Source of the DNA: XN24 sp035514535
GTDB lineage: Bacteria; Pseudomonadota; Gammaproteobacteria; Steroidobacterales; XN24
NCBI GenBank assembly: GCA_035514535.1
Contig: DATKAZ010000087.1
Location: 1 to 6,084, forward strand
DNA: 6,084 bases
Reading direction: 5' to 3'
Numbering within the stretch: position 1 is the stretch's first letter; each line of letters opens with the position of its first letter. A model generated the notes under the pieces. The model was given only the letters and a program-made list of their open reading frames with translations. It was not told the DNA's origin and did no database searches. The translations under genes were made by a program, and so were the position numbers. Shown in pieces: positions 1-5,912 of the stretch.

Positions 1-498
1 GCGGCCGTCATCACGCTGGCGCTGGCGGGATGCTCGTGGAACCCGGAGCGGCCAACGGACGTGCCGCCAGCGCGCGGCTCGTGGGCCAGCTGGGGCGAGC
101 CGCTACCGGCCGACGGACAGGCCGCAACGCACCGGCCCGCAGTCCGGGCAGTGAACATGGCGACCGGGCTGATCGGCACTCCGTACCGGTGGGGCGGGGC
201 TACCCCGGACGGTTTCGATTGCAGCGGCCTGGTGTATTACACTTTCCGCAAGGCCGGCCTTGTCGTGCCACGGACCTCACAGGCGCAGTACCGGGCGGCG
301 CGGCCCGTGCCCATCGCCCAGGCGGAGCCCGGCGACCTGGTCTTTTTCGGCCGGCGCGGCAGCATTTCCCATGTCGGCATCTATCTCGGCGACGAACGTT
401 TCGTGCATGCGCCCGAGTCCGGCCGCAACGTGACCATCGCCCACCTGGCGGACGGCTATTATCGCGCACGCTTCGCCGGCGCCGGGCGCATCGACTGA
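1..498 (+). CDS. NlpC/P60-family lipoprotein, putative cell-wall endopeptidase (5' partial)
   Basis: Putative peptidoglycan endopeptidase of the NlpC/P60 cysteine-peptidase family, whose members cut peptide bonds in murein stem peptides or cross-links. The reading frame is open from base 1, so the start lies before the window. The first visible residues form the end of a hydrophobic signal with a canonical lipobox, LAGC (Cys codon 31-33), followed by Ser, which predicts lipidation and outer-membrane sorting. An internal GTG at 61 lies after the lipobox and is not the start. The catalytic domain fills the C-terminal two thirds. The nucleophile is in FDCSGLVYY (Cys codon 220-222), the general base His in SHVGIYLG (codon 370-372), and the third polar residue is probably the His of FVHAPESG (codon 406-408). 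GTPYRWGG and PGDLVFF are also family hallmarks. No SH3 or LysM domain is visible. It resembles the single-domain Spr/MepS-type lipoproteins, but exact specificity cannot be read. It ends in TGA and converges on the next gene. Confidence 0.93.
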   Translation, partial: AAVITLALAGCSWNPERPTDVPPARGSWASWGEPLPADGQAATHRPAVRAVNMATGLIGTPYRWGGATPDGFDCSGLVYYTFRKAGLVVPRTSQAQYRAARPVPIAQAEPGDLVFFGRRGSISHVGIYLGDERFVHAPESGRNVTIAHLADGYYRARFAGAGRID

Positions 499-503
499 AA
501 GGC

Positions 504-560
504 AAAAAAACGGGAAAAAACGGGGACACTGCTGAAATGCCCTCTTCAGGAGTGTCCCCA
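504..560 (-). terminator. Hairpin plus T-tract, probable Rho-independent terminator of the 575-1198 gene
   Basis: Read on the minus strand, this follows the TAA stop of the 575-1198 gene by about 15 bases. It is a 15-bp stem (545-559 with 522-536, one mismatch) with an 8-base loop, then one G, six Ts, CCCG and seven more Ts. That is the classical intrinsic-terminator layout. The stem itself is a copy of the repeat family seen twice more in the window, so a mobile palindrome seems to serve as the terminator. On the plus strand, after the NlpC gene, the same hairpin has no T-tract, so termination should be mainly one-way. No experiment supports this; the call rests on structure. Confidence 0.6.
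521..560. repeat. REP-like palindrome, copy A (one 40-bp unit)
   Basis: Imperfect inverted repeat between two convergent genes. The left arm GGGGACACTGCTGAA (522-536) and the right arm TTCAGGAGTGTCCCC (545-559) pair over 15 bp except at the tenth base (G facing G); the loop is 537-544. The same 40-bp unit size recurs at 1357-1396 and 5938-5977. Extragenic position, hairpin shape and repetition within 6 kb fit a REP/BIME-type element; such elements are often mobilised by RAYT (IS200-like tyrosine) transposases, but none is encoded here. Confidence 0.85.
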
Positions 561-574
561 TCCCCGCCCGTACG

Positions 575-1198
575 TTATTCGGGTATGAACAGGCTGATCC
601 ACCAGTAGTTCGGGTTGCCCACCGGCGTGCGGATCTGGTCCGGCATATGGTCGGGAAGCAGCACACCGTGCGGTGCAATGGCCAGGTGAACCTCGGCGCC
701 ACGGGGATTGTCGAGCGGGTTGTTAGCGTCGGGATTGGGATGGCTGAACACTTCTTCGCCGATCGAGATGTGGCCGACGAGATTCAATGTGCTGCCGCCG
801 ACCACGTGCCCCGCGAAGTTATAGACGCCGATCCGGCCTTCCGCCGAAACCAGCGTAGGCCCGGCGCACGGGCTCGAGGCGCATTCCTCGGGGCTGTTGA
901 ACACGAACGCCCAACCGGTGAACACCTCCGGGAAGCCGGGCACGGGGGCCGGCTGCCACGCCGACGGACTCGGCGGATACGCATAGCTGCCGGTCATGGG
1001 GGTTGGCATCGTCATCGAGATCGTGAGCCCCTTCGGCGTGCGCAGCAGGGTCGCGCCGCCCTCCGACACGACGGGCCCGGCGATGCCCTGTCCGAAGATA
1101 TCGGCGGTGGCCTTCACCACGCCCTGACCATAGGACTGGGAACTCGCCAGCAGCAGCACGGCGGCCGGGAGTAAGGACTTTAATACTGAGCTTTTCAT
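575..1198 (-). CDS. Small secreted protein of unknown function, possible paralogue of the 3007-3684 product
   Basis: A 207-aa exported protein I cannot name. The start ATG (1196-1198) is supported by a strong ribosome site, GAGGAGGG, on the minus strand (1206-1213), seven bases upstream. Residues 1-24 are a Sec signal peptide: Lys2 and Lys7, a hydrophobic LLPAAVLLLA core, and probable cleavage after SYG. The mature part is rich in Gly, Pro and beta-type stretches. It holds a motif WAFVFNSPEEC (96-106) with a second Cys at 111 after SSP, and later AEVHLAIAPHG (168-178). The 3007-3684 product has matching motifs in the same order and at similar spacing, so both probably share a fold; a disulfide between the two Cys is plausible. 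A 224-bp gap with a repeat separates it from the upstream cytochrome gene, so it may have its own promoter, though I see no convincing -35/-10. The stop is TAA. A structural or redox-partner role for the cytochrome is only a guess from position. Confidence 0.82.
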   Translation of the reverse strand: MKSSVLKSLLPAAVLLLASSQSYGQGVVKATADIFGQGIAGPVVSEGGATLLRTPKGLTISMTMPTPMTGSYAYPPSPSAWQPAPVPGFPEVFTGWAFVFNSPEECASSPCAGPTLVSAEGRIGVYNFAGHVVGGSTLNLVGHISIGEEVFSHPNPDANNPLDNPRGAEVHLAIAPHGVLLPDHMPDQIRTPVGNPNYWWISLFIPE

Positions 1199-1205
1199 TC
1201 TGTAA

Positions 1206-1213
1206 CCCTCCTC
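1206..1213 (-). promoter_or_regulatory. Strong ribosome binding site of the 575-1198 gene
   Basis: On the minus strand this reads GAGGAGGG, close to a perfect anti-16S complement, and sits seven bases before ATG. It fixes the start of the secreted-protein gene. It is much stronger than the sites before the cytochrome or regulator genes, suggesting high translation. Confidence 0.7.
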
Positions 1214-1356
1214 TACGCTTGGCGAACTTGAGAATCCGCCTTTGCGACGCAGAGGCTATGTGCCGGTCTGCGCGCAAGTAACGAACTTGGTCCGAAAACT
1301 GCGTTAAAAGCATCCGAAAAAAGGCGCAGCGTGCCGACGTCGATCAAAGGATCAAA

Positions 1357-1421
1357 TGGGGACACTTCTGAAATGGCCGATTCAGGAGTGTCCCCATTCG
1401 GCCGTTTTAGCAGTGTCCCCA
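1357..1421. repeat. REP-like palindrome, copy B (three arms)
   Basis: Three arms of the same family. Arm 1 is GGGGACACTTCTGAA (1358-1372), arm 2 is its inverse TTCAGGAGTGTCCCC (1381-1395, one T-G mismatch), and arm 3 is another inverse copy, TTTTAGCAGTGTCCCC (1405-1420). Arm 1 can pair with arm 2 around an 8-base loop. It can also pair with arm 3, where the match extends through GGCCGA, so the two hairpins exclude each other. On the minus strand the element begins right after the TAA stop of the cytochrome gene (1423-1425). No strong T-tract follows, so it may act as an mRNA 3'-end stabiliser or attenuating structure rather than a simple terminator. The rest of the gap, 1199-1356, shows only a short direct repeat CGAACTTG (1223 and 1282) and no clear promoter. 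Confidence 0.85.
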
Positions 1422-1422
1422 T

Positions 1423-2991
1423 TTACCAATCCGGACGCGGACGGCCGCGTTCGTCCACGACGGTGAAGCGCGCGCCCTCGGGCAGCACCTGCAGACTCTT
1501 CAGGAACTCGATGACGGCATCGCGTTCGCCCGCGGGGAGCGCCTGGAAGGCGGCGCGCGATGCCGCACCGTCGGCGCCGTGCGCGAGGACGGCCTCGCGC
1601 AGTGTCGTGAACTTGCCGTGGTGGAAGAAGGGCGGCTCGTTCGCCGCGCCCCACAGCTTTTTCGTCAGGAAACGGCAGTTGCCGGAGAAGAACTCCTCCG
1701 AGCCGGGCGGATGCTGCATGTCGAGCGGCTCGACATTCGGGTCGTCCGGCCCCTCGCACAGGTAATGCAGCTTCAGATCGGTGTACGCCGGCACGTGGAT
1801 CCAGCCGTCGCGGTCCGGCTTCAGGCGCGGCTGCGGCAGCGCGTCGCTGCTGAGATCCACGGCCAGCTCCCGCGCCTCGCCCGGGCGCAGGTTGCCGGGG
1901 GGGTTATAGGGATTCGGTTCCGTGTAGATTGCGCCCGCGGGGCTCAACGCCAGGCTTGGCACGTGGCAGTCCGCGCAGCCGATCTCGCCGAAGCGCCGTT
2001 CGCCCAGGCGGATGGCTGCCTCGTACTCGCGCGAGCGCGGGACGACCTGGCCGGGCACCGGCAGCGTCGCCTGGAACAGGCTCACCGCTGTGACGTCGGC
2101 GCGCGTCATCTCGTCTACGACGCCGTCGCCGTCGGGATCGGTACCAGTGCCGAAGCGCTCGGTGGACTGGATACCGTGGTGGTGGTTGAACGCGTTGTTC
2201 GAAAACTCCCGCAACGACACGACGCGCCCGGCCTGGTGAAACGGCCGGATGACCAGGCTCGGCGGTGTGTTCGGGCCCGGCGGCACCAGGCTGGCCGCGG
2301 GAATGCCCTCGACGCCGGTAGTGTCCCAGCGGCCGGCGCTATCCCGTGCCAGCACGCCGAAGCCGATGCCCTTCGCATGCAACGGTGCCGCGCCCCCCGG
2401 CGGAATGCCGTCGCGAATGGCCTGCAGCTCCGCGGTCATCTCGCGCGCCAGCATTTCGATATAGCCCGCGCCGAACATGCCGAGCGTGAGGCGCTCGTTT
2501 CCGACGCTGGCTACCGTGACGCGCCTTCCGAGCTCGTCGAGCGAGCCGCCGGTCAGGGTCGAGTCGAGCTCATCGAAGGTCACGAAGTCGAAGCGCTGGC
2601 CGAGCACAAACACGTTGGCCACGATGTCCCCGCCGCCGCCCACGCGCGGCACGGCATGGCAACCGAAGCATGAGTTCGCGTCGGGTGCGGAGATGCGGTT
2701 GAAGTTGCGCGGGAAAACCAGCGGCGCGCCGGCATCGGCCAGGGGCGCTCCCGTACCCTTGGTCAACGGCCGGCCGCCGCCGTCCTGGATCGTCCACGCC
2801 GCCCGGAACAGGTGCTCGCCAAACGCGAGCAGTTCCGTGATCGGCAGCAGGAACTCTTCGCCGTCCTGCAGGTGCCGCGGCACCGCTTTTTCGCTGCCGA
2901 TCTCGCCGGCGCCCGCAGCGACGGCGCACGCCATCAGCAGTGCCGGCGCGAACATCCGCCCTGGCGCACTCATGATGTGCGTGCCCGCCAC
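1423..2991 (-). CDS. Periplasmic di-heme cytochrome c, peroxidase-like (DHOR-type oxidoreductase)
   Basis: A 522-aa exported di-heme c-type cytochrome, probably a peroxidase or oxidoreductase acting in the periplasm. There are two CxxCH heme-attachment sites: CFGCH (108-112) in an N-terminal domain and CADCH (339-343) in a C-terminal one. Other marks are FNHHHG (His 270-272), a calcium-loop-like DPDGDGVVD (285-293), and LWGAANEPPFFHHGKF (His 457-458) followed by TLREAVLAHGADG, which matches the conserved C-terminal block of bacterial di-heme peroxidase/DHOR proteins. The substrate cannot be read. The frame can open at GTG (2989-2991) or ATG (2971-2973, residue 7). The ATG form, MSAPGRMFAPALLMACAVAA, gives the cleaner signal peptide, and neither has a good ribosome site. 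Cleavage near AAGAG is likely; LMAC at 19-22 is a weak lipobox alternative. It lies 15 bp (GTG) or 33 bp (ATG) after the stop of the 3007-3684 gene, so the two are probably co-transcribed. Function is firm as a c-type cytochrome and less so as a peroxidase. Confidence 0.9.
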   Translation of the reverse strand: MAGTHIMSAPGRMFAPALLMACAVAAGAGEIGSEKAVPRHLQDGEEFLLPITELLAFGEHLFRAAWTIQDGGGRPLTKGTGAPLADAGAPLVFPRNFNRISAPDANSCFGCHAVPRVGGGGDIVANVFVLGQRFDFVTFDELDSTLTGGSLDELGRRVTVASVGNERLTLGMFGAGYIEMLAREMTAELQAIRDGIPPGGAAPLHAKGIGFGVLARDSAGRWDTTGVEGIPAASLVPPGPNTPPSLVIRPFHQAGRVVSLREFSNNAFNHHHGIQSTERFGTGTDPDGDGVVDEMTRADVTAVSLFQATLPVPGQVVPRSREYEAAIRLGERRFGEIGCADCHVPSLALSPAGAIYTEPNPYNPPGNLRPGEARELAVDLSSDALPQPRLKPDRDGWIHVPAYTDLKLHYLCEGPDDPNVEPLDMQHPPGSEEFFSGNCRFLTKKLWGAANEPPFFHHGKFTTLREAVLAHGADGAASRAAFQALPAGERDAVIEFLKSLQVLPEGARFTVVDERGRPRPDW

Positions 2992-3006
2992 TGTCCGCCA
3001 GCCAGC

Positions 3007-3684
3007 CTAGTGACGCGAGTACTGGAAGGTCGTGCACTCTCCCATGGCATCCGGAATGTCGTGCGGCCCTTCGGCCCAACCGAACGCGTCACCCAGGAAC
3101 ACGGCGCAACCGCCCAGGAAAGAGCTGAGCTGGCTCCGCAGGGCCAGCCCCGTCTGCTTCGGCCCATGGGTGTGCAGGGCCAGCAGCACTTCCGCCTGGT
3201 ACGGCTCGGTGAGCGCGATGGCCGGACCCATGCCGATCTCTTCCTTGCCGGACCCGGACGTGTCGCCCACCGCGAGGTGGCCGGCGAAGGTGGCATGACC
3301 GCTGGCGCCGGTCACCAGGCCGCCGCCGTAGTGGAAGTCGCCGCCGGCGTCGGCGTTGAACAGCAGGTCGATCAGCGAGCAGGGTGTATCCAGGCACGCC
3401 GAAGGATTGTTGAAGATAATGAACCACAGCGTGATCGCCTGGTTAGCCGGCATTCCGGTGGTACGGAAGATCGCCGTCACGCCGTTCGTGGAGCGCACGA
3501 GCTGGGAGCTGCCCACGGCGTTGCCTGAGTCCCAGGTCCAGAATGCAGGCTCCGTCGAGCGCACGCTGCCGGTCTCCGCGACTGCTGGCGCCATCCCGGC
3601 CAGGCCCGCGGTAACGAGCGCTGCCCCGGAAAGCAGTGCGGCGAGTCCAAATCTTCCGCGCCGGGCGGTGGGCTTCGAGTTCAT
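3007..3684 (-). CDS. Secreted protein of unknown function, first gene of the minus-strand operon
   Basis: A 225-aa exported protein I cannot name. ATG (3682-3684) has a strong upstream site, GGGAGGAG (3691-3698 on the minus strand). Residues 1-36 form a signal peptide: Arg8, Arg9 and Arg11, a long Ala/Leu core, then cleavage after AVA. The RRGRF stretch recalls a twin-arginine signal but does not fit the motif exactly, so Sec export is more likely. The mature protein carries LWFIIFNNPSAC (86-97), Cys102 in DTPC, a Gly-rich region, HLAVGDTSGSG, AEVLLALHTHG (164-174), and two more Cys near the C-terminus in GGCAVF and GECTTF. The first two motifs and the AEV...HG block correspond in order and spacing to those of the 575-1198 product. 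The gene directly precedes the di-heme cytochrome and ends in TAG 15 bp before its GTG. A role as a periplasmic partner or substrate-binding companion is inference from the operon only. Confidence 0.85.
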   Translation of the reverse strand: MNSKPTARRGRFGLAALLSGAALVTAGLAGMAPAVAETGSVRSTEPAFWTWDSGNAVGSSQLVRSTNGVTAIFRTTGMPANQAITLWFIIFNNPSACLDTPCSLIDLLFNADAGGDFHYGGGLVTGASGHATFAGHLAVGDTSGSGKEEIGMGPAIALTEPYQAEVLLALHTHGPKQTGLALRSQLSSFLGGCAVFLGDAFGWAEGPHDIPDAMGECTTFQYSRH

Positions 3685-3690
3685 GATTTT

Positions 3691-3698
3691 CTCCTCCC
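3691..3698 (-). promoter_or_regulatory. Strong ribosome binding site of the 3007-3684 gene
   Basis: On the minus strand this reads GGGAGGAG, six bases before the ATG. It decides the start of the first operon gene and suggests efficient translation. Confidence 0.7.
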
Positions 3699-3717
3699 AG
3701 AATTAATCTAATTTATT

Positions 3718-3747
3718 AATATATTGTGTGAAACCTATTGTTGTTAA
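3718..3747 (-). promoter_or_regulatory. Sigma70-like promoter of the secreted protein / cytochrome operon
   Basis: On the minus strand TTAACA (3742-3747; five of six to TTGACA) is followed after 18 bases by TATATT (3718-3723; five of six to TATAAT). This places transcription start near 3711, giving a leader of about 27 nt before ATG with the ribosome site inside it. The surrounding 3699-3760 is strongly AT-rich compared with the GC-rich flanks. One half-site of the inverted repeat (3726-3733) lies in the spacer and the other just upstream of the -35, as expected if a regulator controls this promoter. Confidence 0.6.
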
Positions 3748-3764
3748 AGAAATATATTTCACAC
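3726..3764. promoter_or_regulatory. Inverted repeat GTGTGAAA-N23-TTTCACAC, candidate operator
   Basis: Two perfect 8-bp half-sites, GTGTGAAA (3726-3733) and TTTCACAC (3757-3764), face each other with starts 31 bp apart, about three helical turns, so both would lie on the same face of the DNA. They straddle the -35 of the leftward promoter. The adjacent divergent gene encodes a winged-helix regulator, the obvious candidate to bind here. A partial third copy, TTCACA (3911-3916), lies just before that regulator's start and could allow autoregulation, though six bases are weak evidence. Binding is inferred, not shown. Confidence 0.5.
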
Positions 3765-3860
3765 GCGCGAACTGCCCGGCGGTCCTTGCCCGCACAATTT
3801 CGCTTGTCGAGATTAGGCGGAGATCGCGGGTCCGTCACGAAACTGCGCCGAAAAATCCGC

Positions 3861-3866
3861 TATAAA
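3861..3866 (+). promoter_or_regulatory. Possible -10 box for the regulator gene
   Basis: TATAAA lies 53 bases before the regulator ATG, in an otherwise GC-rich stretch, and is a good -10 match. No convincing -35 is found 16-18 bases upstream, so the promoter may be weak or activator-dependent. The ribosome site before the ATG (GCAGG, 3906-3910 region) is also weak, which fits a low-abundance regulator. Confidence 0.3.
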
Positions 3867-3919
3867 GAGACGAAATTCCTACAGATCCATGGCGGGACAG
3901 CGCAGGCAGGTTCACATCC

Positions 3920-5890
3920 ATGACAGGGACGCCCCCCGGCAGGCTCGCTTTCGGCGAGTATACGCTCGACCGCGAGCGCGGCGAACTGCTGGGTCCGAAC
4001 GGCGAGGAGGTGAAGCTGCGGCCGAAGTCCTACCACGTGCTGTGTTACCTGGTCGAGCACGCCGGCCAGCTGGTAAGCAAGCACGAACTGCTAGACGCCG
4101 TCTGGGGCCAGACCGTGGTCACGGAGGACTCGCTGACGCAGTGCCTGGTCGAGATCCGCCGCGCGCTCGGCGACGAGTCGCGCCGCATGGTGCGCACGGT
4201 GCCGCGGCGCGGCTACCTCTTCGAGGCGCAGGTCAGTGTACTAAAACCCACTTCGCCCGGCCTGGGCCAGCCGCAAGTGGCTGCGCACTCGGCGGGGGAC
4301 GGGGCGTTGCCGGTACCTCCGGGCGCGATGGCAGGAGCGGCGCCGGCCTCGACGCAGGACGCGACGCCGGCCTCGGCTGGCTCCGCCAGGTTAATCGCGC
4401 TGGCGGCAGTTGCGCTTGTGGTCGTGGCGCTCGGCTGGTGGGTCCTGGCTGACCGTGACGCCGGCCGGGTCGAGTCCCCGCCGGGCCTGGCCGCCGAAGT
4501 CCTGCCGAATTCCATTGCCGTGCTGCCGTTCGACGACATGAGCGCCACGCAGGACCAGGAGTACTTCGGCGACGGTATCGCCGAGGAGATCCTCAACCTG
4601 CTCGCGCAGGCGCCGGAGCTCAAGGTGATTGCGCGCACGTCGTCGTTTTCCTTCAGGAACCGGCCCGCGGACATCGCGACCATCGCCGCGCAACTCCGGG
4701 CAGAGCACGTGCTGGAGGGCAGCGTGCGGGTATCGGGCAACCGCGTGCGCGTCACGGCCCAGCTTATCGGCGGCCGCGACGGCGCGCACGTCTGGTCGGA
4801 GAGCTACGATCGCCAGCTCGGCGACCTGTTCGAGGTGCAGCGCGACATCGCCGCGGCCGTGGCCGGCGTGCTGCAGGCCACGCTGGTCGACACGCCGCCG
4901 CCCGCCGGCGAGCGGCCGGTCGATCCGCGTGCCTATGATCTGTACCTGCGCGCGCGGTTCCTGTTCCAGCGTCGCAACCCGGGCGACCTCGATCTCGCGC
5001 TCGAGCAGTTCGAGTCGGCCCTCGCGGTCGATCCGGACTTCGCGCCTGCCTGGGCGGGACTCGCCGGCACGCTATTCGTGCTGTCGCACGAGGACAAGCG
5101 GTTCCCGCCGGAGAGCGCGTTGCCGCGCCGCAAGGAGGCGGTCGAGCGCGCGCTGGTGCTGGACCCGGAATTGCCGGAGGCGCACCTGCGGGCGGCGCAC
5201 GTCTATATCGAGCTGGGCGATTGGGACACCGCTACGGACCACTTCCGGATCGCGCGCAAGCTCGATCCGGAAAACCCGCTGCTGCTCGGCAACCTGGCGG
5301 GCATGGCCTTGGGCCAGGGCGATCTCGAGCAGGCGGTGGCGCTCGCGGGCCGTGTGGTCACGCGCGATCCCCTGTCACTGATCGCTCGTAACAACCTGGC
5401 CATCATGCTGGCGGCCAGCGGACGGCTCGACGAGGCGCGGGCTCAGTACCACGCGATGCGCGGCCTGGCGCCTGAGCGTGTGGGCGAGTTCGACCAGCAA
5501 CTCGCGCGGCTGCTGATCCTGGAGGGACGCCACGAGGAGGCGCTCGAGCTGCTGCACGGCACGCTGCCCGGCCGGGTACACGACGCAACCATGGCGATCG
5601 CGCTGCACGCCCTCGGCCGCGAGCAGGAAGCGGCCGCTGCCTTGTCGCGCCTGCAGGTCGATGTCGGTGGCGAGACAGCGATGTCGCTGGCCGAGGTGTA
5701 TATGCAGCGGGGCGACTTCGACACGGCGTTCCATTGGCTGGCCACGTCGCAGGCCGAATTCGCCCGCGAGCCGGCCGGGGTCAACTCGTGGGCACAGATT
5801 GCCTACGCATCGGGGTTCCTGCGTCCGCTGCACGATGATCCGCGCTGGGCGGCGCTGCACCTGGGGGTGCACTACCGCGACATCGACTGA
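3920..5890 (+). CDS. CadC-type membrane transcriptional regulator: winged helix, TM, TolB-like domain, TPR repeats
   Basis: A 656-aa one-component regulator joining cytoplasmic DNA binding to an extracytoplasmic sensor. Residues ~8-105 are an OmpR/CadC-type winged helix: FGEYTLDRERGELL, LRPKSYHVLCYLVEHAGQLV, the recognition region SLTQCLVEIRRALGD, and the wing TVPRRGYLF (93-101). A Pro/Ala-rich linker leads to one membrane helix, ~158-177, ending in WWVLADRD. With the winged helix in the cytoplasm, the rest faces the periplasm. Residues ~195-325 are a TolB/FlgO-like domain (SIAVLPFDDMS at 198-208, DGIAEEILNLLA, HVWSESYDR at 290-298). From ~335 to ~615 run TPR-like helical pairs with the usual spacing of Ala, Gly, Leu and Asp-Pro, for example LALEQFESALAVDPDFAPAW. 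The C-terminus RPLHDDPRWAAL is typical of this family. There is no receiver domain or kinase. It starts at ATG with a weak ribosome site and is divergent from the secreted protein/cytochrome operon, its likeliest target. The signal sensed is unknown. Length and domain order are normal for the family, and no frameshift is visible. Confidence 0.92.
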   Translation: MTGTPPGRLAFGEYTLDRERGELLGPNGEEVKLRPKSYHVLCYLVEHAGQLVSKHELLDAVWGQTVVTEDSLTQCLVEIRRALGDESRRMVRTVPRRGYLFEAQVSVLKPTSPGLGQPQVAAHSAGDGALPVPPGAMAGAAPASTQDATPASAGSARLIALAAVALVVVALGWWVLADRDAGRVESPPGLAAEVLPNSIAVLPFDDMSATQDQEYFGDGIAEEILNLLAQAPELKVIARTSSFSFRNRPADIATIAAQLRAEHVLEGSVRVSGNRVRVTAQLIGGRDGAHVWSESYDRQLGDLFEVQRDIAAAVAGVLQATLVDTPPPAGERPVDPRAYDLYLRARFLFQRRNPGDLDLALEQFESALAVDPDFAPAWAGLAGTLFVLSHEDKRFPPESALPRRKEAVERALVLDPELPEAHLRAAHVYIELGDWDTATDHFRIARKLDPENPLLLGNLAGMALGQGDLEQAVALAGRVVTRDPLSLIARNNLAIMLAASGRLDEARAQYHAMRGLAPERVGEFDQQLARLLILEGRHEEALELLHGTLPGRVHDATMAIALHALGREQEAAAALSRLQVDVGGETAMSLAEVYMQRGDFDTAFHWLATSQAEFAREPAGVNSWAQIAYASGFLRPLHDDPRWAALHLGVHYRDID

Positions 5891-5912
5891 CGGATGAGGC
5901 ACTCCTCACGGA

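Noticed and set aside
647..1174. Plus-strand frame opposite the 575-1198 gene
   Set aside because: The minus-strand gene has a strong ribosome site and signal peptide; the opposite frame has neither.
1213..1422. Minus-strand open frame beginning MGTLLKR and similar MGTLLKR starts near the other repeats
   Set aside because: The shared peptide is only the translated palindromic repeat (ATGGGGACACTGCT...), not a conserved protein.
1579..2673. Long plus-strand open frame of 364 codons opposite the cytochrome gene
   Set aside because: It is the antisense shadow of a GC-rich gene with two heme motifs and a signal peptide on the other strand; its translation is Arg/Ala-rich without any domain.
3738..3923. 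A 61-codon open frame on the plus strand in the divergent intergenic region, overlapping the regulator start by four bases
   Set aside because: It starts with TTG inside the promoter/operator region, has no ribosome site and has a basic, low-complexity translation typical of non-coding DNA.
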